The notes under the pieces are model-generated. The model saw only the letters and a program-made list of their open reading frames with translations, did no database searches and was not told the DNA's origin. The position numbers and the translations under genes were made by a program. A stretch of DNA of 64,000 nt, taken from contig NC_051142.1 in NCBI RefSeq assembly GCF_014839805.1, positions 17,268,589-17,332,588 of the forward strand, in the 5' to 3' direction. Each line of letters starts with the position of its first letter. Position 1 is the stretch's first letter. Of the stretch, positions 56,280 to 64,000 are shown piece after piece. The DNA comes from Manduca sexta (taxonomy: Eukaryota; Arthropoda; Insecta; Lepidoptera; Sphingidae).

Positions 56280-56410
56280 GAATGCCACAGTGTCGTGCCG
56301 TGTCGCTCTGTGTAGCAGTGTGTCAGGTGGTGCGGCCGCGCGCGCGCTCTCCTCTCCAAGAGCGAGACGAAGGGATGCTGTGAGGAACAAGGAATGTAGT
56401 GGAGTCGAGT
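56280..56410. promoter_or_regulatory. CpG-rich patch, possible promoter or UTR exon
   Basis: GTGTCGTGCCGTGTCGCTCTG and GCGGCCGCGCGCGCGCTCTC stand out in AT-rich surroundings and include CAGGTG. Position between two divergent genes suggests a transcription start area, but no core promoter motif is decisive. Confidence 0.25.
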
Positions 56411-58097
56411 TGTTTCAGATTTTTATTAAATAAACACGTACAAGTTAAACTAGAGATTATTTGAATTTAGAATTAATAAAAAACCTAATTATTTAGTTTA
56501 CTTTTAGGAGATCATTTTATGAACTGTTTTGACGAATCTGTTTTGTTAATAGGTTTTTATTTACGAAAATTATTCGTTAAAATATTTTTTCCGGATTTTC
56601 TCTACGTTCGACTTGTGCAATATGTGACCTTATAAATAATAGATAAAGTAAGTACATACCATACTAAGTGCTTACGAGAATAGAAAATAAAAAAGATAGA
56701 AGAGCTATCTAAAAAAATAAATTTGCGTGCATCAAAAAAAAAAAAAAAATATCTAAATGGTATTGGACATAAAACCTTATAAGTAGTTAAGAACATTATA
56801 TTCGGGTATTTATTTTTATAATTTTGTTCCATAGAATAGCGACTCTATGGATTTCCCCGTGTTTCAACACAACATCCCCGATGATTGGGGTGTGATCCGC
56901 TCGCAAGGACACTGTCGCCATTAAATTAACAATAAAACATTAATAGTGCAAACAAATCCGCACAGAACGCGTTATATTAAATAAAGATATATACCAAATA
57001 TTCTCGCGAAAGTTCGGTGGAAAAATCCCGCTGTTTCTCTACATTCCGTGTTCCTAACCATGTTCGAAGTGAGTAACGATTTTCTATAACACTTATTTAT
57101 AAACCCACCGAAATGTTCTATTTTTAAATATTAACAATTCTTATTTTTTATTCACGTGTACCAGTGCTTTGTGTGTAGTGAGATTAAAAACCTAATTTTT
57201 CGGAGTGATTTAAAAATAAACTTTTTATTTAATATTTTTGTGCCAGTGTTTAAATTAGTTAATTAGATCTAATCTGACATTAATTGGTACTTATTATTAC
57301 AGTTTTAAAGAAAATATAAAACAAGGTAATTTTACAAAATAATTTTTATCAAAATTATTTATCTGCATAAAGGAATAATTTCCATAAGGCTTATGAAATT
57401 TTGCGACATTCTGCGCTAAAAGGTAAAATTTATACTTTGACCTAATTTTCAAAGATGACATTTACCTAATAGACGTGCCGGTGACCTAGGTCATAAAGGA
57501 TATCTAGTTTACCCTCCAGGCACACTTTCAGCTGCGAAATATGTTGTGCTTGGAAATATCGATGCTTTCAAGGGAGATTGAATTTTGCAACGTGAAATTT
57601 TCATTTTAGTTATTATTTTATATTGTAAAGTTATGGTTGAAAATCGTATAATCTACATACATGCATGATAATGGTATTACTTAAGAAATTAGCTTACTTG
57701 TTGTTGCTTGCTATTTTTGTACTAAGTTGCATGCTTGATACGAACCTTTTTGGTAATATTTCTTTTGGTTTATCCACCACCCGACGACACCAACTGTTTG
57801 GTATGCCCCAAATCCTAAGAGTGTTTCTACTTTTGGTTATATCCATCATTAAGACTCGTTTGAACATAGAAGTATATTAAAAAAAAACATTTTTTTTACC
57901 CTTACTAAAGACAGATTCTTTTCCCGAAGGCTTACGAACATCGGTGCACAATGTAGATAGATTGAATGATTGGTCTACTTATGTCGATTGTGACAAGAAT
58001 TCTAAGGATAAGAGGCAAGAAAAGAAATGATAATAAGCCTCATTAATATGTTGCATCGCGCTTACTCCCCTAGGAACTAATCTAACAGCAAATGTGC

Positions 58098-58197
58098 TGA
58101 TCATGTTCTCTAAGAAAATGCAAATGGTAAATTATCTAAGAGCTACTACATTTGATTATGTTTTCCAAGAAAATACAAATGGTAAATTAATTAAAAG
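58098..58197. repeat. Two-unit tandem duplication
   Basis: AAGAAAATGCAAATGGTAAAT and AAGAAAATACAAATGGTAAAT recur about 55 bases apart with flanking similarity (GATCATGTTCTCT / GATTATGTTTTCC). Confidence 0.7.
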
Positions 58198-58525
58198 CTA
58201 CATTCTTAGGAGGGAGGGAAGGACCACGGATTTTTTCTAGGGGGACTGCTGGTGGGTGCACAAAAATGCTGAATTCAATTAAAGGTATCTGGAAACGCAA
58301 GGTTTTTTCTAGGGTGGGTAAAGACGTTTCTAGCGTGAACGCCGACCACCCTTGCTCCTCCCCCCTAGCTACGTCCATAGGTGTAGGTCCTACTCGTTCA
58401 TTTTATGATCCTAGCTTAGTATCATGTTGTCATGCGAGAGGTAGGTAGGGATTGTAAAGGCTGGCTTGGTTGTATAATTTGTTCATAGAATATTTATCAA
58501 AGAATATGTTTGTGTTTTCCTGCAG

Positions 58526-58614
58526 GTTGCAGAAGTATCAGAATAAATGCATCGAAGTCGCGACGCTATGGATTACGAGATGCGTGTTTTTAATCAAACG
58601 GCTGCCTGAGATAG
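58526..58614 (+). other. rapsn: Possible rapsyn 5' UTR exon
   Basis: Bounded by a good acceptor (GTTTTCCTGCAG) and GTGAGT donor. All three frames hit a stop here or in the next exon, so if real it is non-coding. Its link to rapsyn is positional only. Confidence 0.3.
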
Positions 58615-58993
58615 GTGAGTGTTGATATTGTATTAATGGTTAAAATAACGAATACCTATTGAACATCATTCGAATGCGATTTATCTAAAATTATCTCTAT
58701 CAAGGTGTAAGTAGAGTTGTAATTAGCCCAACCGCTGCCGCTATGGTTTCATTTCTATCATGTGATAAATGTCGAAAGTGGATCTTAAATATTATAACGC
58801 ACAAACAATTTCGATGGTTTGATTTGAAAGACTTATAGAATTCCATTTTTATTTTATTTTAATTTTATACCAATGTAGCGATTATTTAATAAAAATATTT
58901 TTTTAATGCGTACTTACTACGAATCATATAAGTAGAGTTTAAGACACTGCCGTGTGTACACAAGTGAACTACACCTATCTCTGTTTTCCTTAG

Positions 58994-59078
58994 CGATTCC
59001 GTGCGGCGTGCGAGCGAGACGACAATGAGTGAGATGCACCCGTCCGTCAGGTGACGCTGCCGCCGCCACCCGGCCAAC
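58994..59078 (+). promoter_or_regulatory. rapsn: Rapsyn 5' UTR with short upstream ORF
   Basis: Follows an acceptor (CTGTTTTCCTTAG). Contains ATGAGTGAGATGCACCCG, an upstream open frame of nine codons ending TGA (about 59025-59054), before the proposed main ATG at 59079. Upstream ORFs commonly lower translation. Confidence 0.35.
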
Positions 59079-59116
59079 ATGTCATGGGACTCGATAGAGT
59101 CGCGCGACTTCCTCGG
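59079..59116 (+). CDS. rapsn: rapsyn coding exon 1
   Basis: 38 nt, MSWDSIESRDFL plus two bases, donor GTATTG, phase 2. Chosen because it is the start that joins in frame through exons 2 and 3 to the conserved exon 4. Confidence 0.6.
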
Positions 59117-62100
59117 GTATTGTGTTACTTTCCGTATTTGATTTAAAAATTATATACTCAGCCTGCGGCCTGACCTGCTAAGCTATTGCAAATGGCCCAC
59201 CTGACTTTAAAAACCACTAAACCTATATATAAACTGTCCTAAGATTACTTGAGCTCTATATTAACAATTAAATAAAAAAATAACTACACGTCAGTGGCGA
59301 AGGGTGAAATTTTTCAAAAGGTTACTCGTGACAAAAAATATGCCTTAGTTAACATAAATAACAGAAAATAAAATCTAAGACAAATGTAAATAAACCTAAA
59401 AAGGAAGCTGGTAGGAATCGGGTTGTAGGGACGCTTCGTCACTGCTACAGGTATTTAAGTATAAATTACTTATGCGTTTGCAGCGGGGTGCCGGCGCACC
59501 AGCTGTCGGCGACGCGGCTTCTCAGCTCACCGGACCCGTCGCGACACCATCTCGATGAACAACAAGGTATGTGAAGTCAAAAAAAATATTGACTAACCTC
59601 CATTGTTAAAAGACGAGGTCCTGGACCCTAATCAATCGTGGTAGAGAAAAACAAAAAATCACTGAAATCTGAGCAATAGCAACTCCTTACACATAGGCAA
59701 TGAAAAGTGAACGTAATTAGCTGAAGTTGAATGCATTTTTTGTTAGGGTAATTCGAAAGCGAATTTTTATTCATGAATCTGACATTCTATAAATACTCTA
59801 GAAAAAGTCACTTTCCGGAAAAAATCGAGTTTCAAAAGGAACCATCATAGGTTTACTTTGTTGTCCGTCTGTCTGTCTGCCAAGAAAAATTTTTAGGAAG
59901 GGGTAGTGGTATCAAATTGAAATATATATCAAATATTCGTAGTACGGTCCCTGTCAGGTATGAGAAAATCAAGTCAACGTGATCAAAAGGTAGTTTATGT
60001 CACAAATTTTTGCTTATTTTTCGATTCTACAATGGATTCAAAACATATAGGGCACTTTCCGCTGACCAAAAATCATGAAATTTGACAAGAAACAGTACAG
60101 CACATATAAAGGAAAAAAATTGAAAACCGTAAACATGTACTTACATACTTAGCTACCTTATCTGCAAAATGCAGAACCCACGGAGCACGAGTCCAACGGT
60201 AAATGGCCGAGTTTTGCTAATTCTAGCACCGCATAGAAATCTAAGCTAATCTAACTAAATAGATATCTAAGCGGGATGAAAGATTAAGGCGAACAAAGTA
60301 GATTAATTAATTATTTTTCATTAAATCGCAACCCGCAACAACAGTTAAGACGGCAACAAACTAGTTATTATAAACAAAGCTCTGGATTCCGCTAAAGAGT
60401 AAAAGTTTTTAAACCTTTAGAGATCTTTTCGCAAAATACTTAAATTTGTTTTTTTTTAAATTATCATTGTTTTTTTTATTTATTGATTTGAATGACGAGA
60501 CGAGCTTGCCGTTCGCTTGATGGTAAGCGATACGACCACCCATAAACAGTAGAAACACCATCCAGTACTTTGAATTACAAAGTATTGTTAGTTATTCCAC
60601 TGCGCACGACATCCTAAGACATGAGATGTTAGGTCTTAGAATGTACACTGGCTATAATGTCCTTCAAACCGGAACACAACCGTGGCTACACTGCTGCTTG
60701 GCGGCAGAAATAGACATTGCGGTGCTAACTTCCCAGGCGGACTCTCACATATATAAGACCACCAGTAAAGAAGTATATCCGTTGTTTGCAGAAGTATATC
60801 CGTTCTCTGAAGAGTATCCGGGGGGTCGGAACGGCGCGCTGCGCTGGGGGGCGCGGTTCGGGCCGGCGCACCGTCCGCCCACAGCCGGCCTGCTCGACTG
60901 CTTCCGCGCCTGTCGCTCCAGACTGGACCAATATCTGGCCAGGCGGAAGGTAACTTGTATTATTACTTTACTTTTATTATACATCTTCGTTTATATATTT
61001 GTATATCCAATAATATAACAGGCCGGCACAATTGTGTCGACTGGTGAGGAATCAACATCTCTCGTCAGTCAACACTATATTTGGACCTATTTTGCGGACC
61101 ATCGGGTAAAGTGAAATCACTTGTACACATAGGGCCATATCTCGTGGTTTTATTCATGAGGTTTGAGGTAGAGGCGCTACTAATTTTGCATATATCCATC
61201 ACACGGCGCGATGGAAAGCGAGATCATCGCCACGTCGAGCATAAATTTAAATTCTAACTGCTTTCTAGATATGCAAAGAAGGCATTTTTCTTCTTTACAT
61301 AGCGAATTCTTAACTGTTCACAGTTTACACTATCAGGATATTAAAGACGCCATATTATACTGTTTGGGATATTTATTACAATATCGTTACATCTAGATCG
61401 AGCGAGGAGTTCGGTTGTACGGTCAGAACGAACAGAGGCAGGCCGTGAAGATCTGGCTCTCTGCTTTGCGCGGCGTGAGACACCGCAGCGACAAGTTCGC
61501 CTTGCTAGGACATCTGTACCAGGCTTACATGGACTTCGGGAAATACAGGTAATATCTAACATTTGCTATTTAGTCAAATATGAACTCTTCCCCGAATTAA
61601 TATTATGTTAGTCTTGAGTTTTGAGTGTCAAATCTTGACAGAGAGACTTATGGTTTCATAGCTTTCAAACCGATGATCATTATTTGGCGCAATAGGTATC
61701 TTATAATCTAAAAGATGCGAGGACTTATTTACTACAAGTCCATATTCTATAACTTAGCCACAAAGAGAATCTCTACATTTAAGACCCACTGTTTTCCTCA
61801 GAGAATCTCTGGAGTTCGCCAACAGGCAGTTGGGCATATCGGAAGAGTTGGACTCGGCGCCGATGCGCGCTGAAGCTTATCTCAACTTGGCGCGAGCACA
61901 TCAGACTCTTGGAGGGCTGGACCGGTATGTATCGAACGTTCCCACAACTAACCAACTGTGTGGACTATCAAGATAAAAATCGACGATCCTAAATTGAATT
62001 TTCTTTGGTCTGAACTGTTGTTCTACTAGTTAATTCAATCTTTGGTAGATCCTGAGAGGGATAGGGCTCAGTACCTACAACCATAACAAGTTTATTAATT

Positions 62101-64000
62101 TTTCAATCCTGTAATATATCACAAAGAAGCTTAGGTCACGTAGCTTTCGAAATCAAGCCCTCAATTTCCCCAAAAACTTTCCAGATGCTCCTTATCAATT
62201 TTTTGTATTTCTTCCAGAGCCCTCTCCTACGCTCGTCATGCCCTCTACAACGACTGCGGCGGGGGATCTACAGCTGGCAGCGTGCATCTAACAGTGGCCT
62301 CGGTCAGCCTGGAGCTTGGCGCCTTCTCGAAGGCGATGGACGGCTTCCAGAAAGCTCTCGCTGTCGCGCAAGCACAGAATGATAACACGCTGCTGCTGCA
62401 AGTAAGTGGTCATGAATATAAGAAATTAATAAGTAACAAATGTCCCAATGGTAATAATGCTCACTATAACTCATGAACAGTTAGAATAGCAGAATATTCT
62501 TTAATTAATTCTCGGACTTCTAAAAGTCTCAATGTAATTAGAGTCAACAGATCTACTTCTCGCATAGCCATGTAAAGAAACGAAGACTACTTATAACCGT
62601 CATTAGTAAAAGTCTCGTGTTCTGTCCGCTAGCACTTCAGTAATTTTTCATCAGATTATGCCGTTAGCACTAATCAAACTATAATACTATTGTAGAGCTC
62701 TTAATTCCTTCATACAAATTAATCATTGCTGGTAATTATCAGCCCAGATAGCGATCATCATACACAATGCGTAAACCCGCCATAATATCCTACTAAGTTA
62801 GTCGCGCTTCGTGATCCGCCTGTGTATATAAGATTATAAAACAGGCAAGCATAATTGTGTTAACTGGCGAAGTGTTAATATTTCGTTAATCAACATTCCA
62901 TTTCTACCACACTTTCAACCATCCGGGTCAATGGTCACTTTGGCCCACATATAAACTGAGAAATACAAATCAATCTCATTCTTAGGTGTACGCGGGTCTC
63001 TCAGAGCTGTGGCGCCGTCTCCGCGACGAGGAGCGCGCGGTGGGTTGTGCCGCTCGCGCCTGCGACCTCGGCAGGGGACCGCGGGCGCTGGACCTCAACA
63101 CCAGGCACCACCGCGCCGCCCTGCTGCAGATGGCGGCGGCGCTGCGTGCTAGGGGAGACCTGGGGATGCTCATGATTACTGCAACGTAAGCTCAGGATCT
63201 CTAGTTGATACTTGAAAGATTAATAAAAATTAAAAAATTTAACCATACACTGTAGAGTTTACGCTGTAAGCACTTTTGTCCACACCACGAATGGATTAAC
63301 TGATACCCTAAAAAAAAGTCTAATTGAATGCTACAATGTTAAATAATCTCAAAGGTCAGCAATGCCTCTTTTTTATAGGACCAGCATTCGTTAACAATGG
63401 TGACGCAATATTTTCCAGTGGATGTAGAAGTGTATTGTCTTTTTGATTTATTTTCACTTGGCCTGTTATTACAGGAGGCGCTGCGTTTGGCTGCAGTGGC
63501 GGGAGATCAAGGTTGCTACGCGCGTGCGGTGCGCATCGCCGGCGATGTGTACAGGCGAAAATGTGACATCGGGAAGGCGCTCAGGTATTGCCACTTAATA
63601 TCGGTCTTTCTGTACACCAGCTTTCATTTGTAGTGTTTAAGACCTTCAAGCTTCAGGGACCTATAAGAAAAGTCTTTTCTTATCTTAAAGGCTGAGGTCA
63701 ATAGCTGCTTCCTTTGGTATTGTGAATGGCTTCTTATTTCTTAAATTCAAATTGTGCGTAATTTTAAAGAAAATTACAATGTACTAGTATGTTTTTATAA
63801 CTATCCTAGACACTACGAAGTAGCGATGGGAGCGGGTCAGGCGCTGGGGGACAGACTGGCACAGATGGAGGCCATGGATGGCGCAGCGCGGTGCCTAGAG
63901 GCGCTCCGGCTGCAGGGCAGGATCTGTAACTGCAGGCCACTGGAGTTTAACACCAGGCTGCTGGAAGTGGCCACGTCGGTTGGTGCTAAGGTGATGACAA
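59079..64000 (+). CDS. rapsn: rapsyn homologue (43 kDa receptor-associated protein of the synapse), 3' part beyond window
   Basis: Cytoplasmic TPR scaffold that clusters nicotinic acetylcholine receptors; fly homologue CG1909. Exons: 59079-59116, 59484-59566, 60792-60949, 61397-61548, 61802-61924, 62218-62401, 62986-63185, 63475-63584, 63810-63990; about 410 residues visible. IERGVRLYGQNEQRQAVKIW aligns with human [20 protein letters not shown], and later blocks (AEAYLNLARAHQTLGGLDRA, RLAQMEAMDGAARCLEALRL) fit TPRs 2-7. The coiled coil and RING-H2 end lie past 64000. The N-terminus is about 84 residues longer than vertebrate rapsyn and starts MSWDSIES, so it has no Gly2 for myristoylation. 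Exon 7 contains a one-base frame break at 63162-63165. Exons 4-9 are certain by similarity; exons 1-3 rest on phase and splice sites. Confidence 0.92.
59484..59566 (+). CDS. rapsn: rapsyn coding exon 2
   Basis: 83 nt, phase 2 to 1, acceptor GCGTTTGCAG, donor GTATGT. GVPAHQLSATRLLSSPDPS, then RHHLDEQQ. Not recognisable by similarity; supported by splice sites, GC-rich composition and phase. Confidence 0.62.
60476..60760 (+). repeat. Family C dispersed repeat, longest copy
   Basis: GAATGACGAGACGAGCTTGC, GCCGTTCGCTTGATGG, CCTTCAAACCGGAACACAAC, then GCTGCTTGGCGGCAGAAATA and CAGGCGGACTCTCACATAT. Ends about 30 bases before rapsyn exon 3. Confidence 0.7.
60792..60949 (+). CDS. rapsn: rapsyn coding exon 3
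   Basis: 158 nt, residues 41-93, phase 1 to 0, acceptor GTTGTTTGCAG, donor GTAACT. VYPFSEEYPGGRNGALRWGA, then SRLDQYLARRK, which leads directly into the conserved IERG of exon 4. A 21-nt direct repeat places a second possible acceptor upstream. Confidence 0.75.
61020..61125 (-). repeat. Family D dispersed repeat fragment
   Basis: GCCGGCACAATTGTGTCGAC, CATCTCTCGTCAGTCAACA and GGTAAAGTGAAATCAC are the reverse of 55063-55170. Confidence 0.6.
61397..61548 (+). CDS. rapsn: rapsyn coding exon 4 (TPR1)
   Basis: 152 nt, residues 94-144, phase 0 to 2, acceptor TTACATCTAG, donor GTAATA. IERGVRLYGQNEQRQAVKIW, then KFALLGHLYQAYMDFGKYR; corresponds to vertebrate residues about 10-60. Confidence 0.95.
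61802..61924 (+). CDS. rapsn: rapsyn coding exon 5 (TPR2)
   Basis: 123 nt, residues 144-185, phase 2-2, acceptor GTTTTCCTCAG, donor GTATGT. SLEFANRQLGISEELDSAPM, then RAEAYLNLARAHQTLGGLD. Confidence 0.96.
62218..62401 (+). CDS. rapsn: rapsyn coding exon 6 (TPR3-4)
   Basis: 184 nt, residues 185-246, phase 2 to 0, acceptor ATTTCTTCCAG, donor GTAAGT. ALSYARHALYNDCGGGSTAG, then HLTVASVSLELGAFSKAMDG and FQKALAVAQ, typical TPR helices. Confidence 0.96.
62840..62955 (-). repeat. Family D dispersed repeat fragment, degraded
   Basis: ACAGGCAAGCATAATTGTGT and CACTTTGGCCCACATATA recall 55063 in reverse, with much divergence. It lies just before rapsyn exon 7. Confidence 0.4.
62986..63185 (+). CDS. rapsn: rapsyn coding exon 7 (TPR4-5), with frame break
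   Basis: 200 nt, acceptor TCATTCTTAG, donor GTAAGC. VYAGLSELWRRLRDEERAVG, then HHRAALLQMAAALRARGDLG is in frame with exon 6. After the GGGG at 63162-63165 the conserved continuation GDAHDYCN is one frame over, and only that frame joins exon 8 (EALRLAAVAGDQ). One G appears to be missing. Confidence 0.9.
63475..63584 (+). CDS. rapsn: rapsyn coding exon 8 (TPR6)
   Basis: 110 nt, residues about 314-350, phase 0 to 2, acceptor CTGTTATTACAG, donor GTATTG. EALRLAAVAGDQGCYARAVR, then IAGDVYRRKCDIGKAL. Confidence 0.95.
63810..63990 (+). CDS. rapsn: rapsyn coding exon 9 (TPR7)
   Basis: 181 nt, residues about 350-410, phase 2 to 0, acceptor CTATCCTAG, donor GTGATG. HYEVAMGAGQALGDRLAQME, then NCRPLEFNTRLLEVATSVGA. 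The next exon is outside the window. Confidence 0.95.

Larger units (their letters stand above)
53764..58993. other. Divergent nau/rapsyn intergenic region
   Basis: No conserved coding exon. Holds a family D repeat (55063-55313), a SINE A fragment (55724-55837), a CpG-rich patch (56280-56410) and possible rapsyn 5' UTR exons (58526-58614, 58994 on). MyoD-type E-boxes CACCTG (55902), CAGGTG (56324) and CAGCTG (57529) and a MEF2-like CTATTTTTAA (57118-57127) occur. Such short motifs are expected by chance at some rate. Confidence 0.45.

Noticed and set aside
57060..57072. ATGTTCGAA followed by GTGAGT as a rapsyn start exon
   Set aside because: Joined to the next candidate exon in phase 0 it hits a stop after a few codons; no family similarity.
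60626..60791. First part of a 130-codon frame running into rapsyn exon 3
   Set aside because: This part is family C retroelement sequence; the real exon begins at the acceptor at 60791.

Overview
The window is AT-rich animal genomic DNA. It holds three intron-containing protein genes, each rebuilt here from splice sites, reading phase and protein similarity recalled from family knowledge. Closest resemblance is to insect proteins. The dispersed repeats (tRNA-derived SINEs, Lep1-like short Helitrons, a DD37D mariner, hAT-type and other MITEs) suggest a moth or butterfly (Lepidoptera). No bacterial-type features, CRISPR arrays or viral genes were seen.

Layout. (1) 2132-35436, plus strand: diaphanous (dia), a Rho-activated formin, 27 coding exons and about 1105 residues. 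Exon 1 is separated from the rest by a 17.6 kb repeat-filled intron; exons 2-27 lie in 19826-35436 and encode GBD/DID, coiled coil, FH1, FH2 and DAD. (2) 35437-41614: convergent intergenic DNA between the 3' ends of dia and nau. (3) 41615-53763, minus strand: a nautilus/MyoD-family bHLH gene of four coding exons and only about 175 residues. It was recovered by joining small exons: Cys-rich plus basic region, helix-loop-helix, linker, C-terminal helix. A complete but frame-broken mariner (42892-44188, TA duplication) sits in its second intron and a 299 bp hAT MITE with an exact 8 bp target duplication in its first. (4) 53764-58993: about 5 kb between two divergent genes. (5) 59079-64000, plus strand: a rapsyn homologue, the TPR scaffold that clusters acetylcholine receptors. 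Nine coding exons are visible; the C-terminal RING part lies beyond the window. Exon 7 carries a one-base frame break in a G run.

How the genes relate. The muscle-determination factor nau and the neuromuscular scaffold rapsyn are head to head, with E-box and MEF2-like motifs between them. In vertebrates MyoD-family factors drive synaptic receptor genes, so shared control is a reasonable but untested idea. dia is a general actin nucleator with no evident functional link to the other two.

I found no convincing new multi-gene system. The best leads are the compact nau gene and its linkage to rapsyn, the rapsyn frame break and unusual N-terminus, a possible SINE-derived cassette exon in dia, and symmetric micro-exons in the dia FH1 region.
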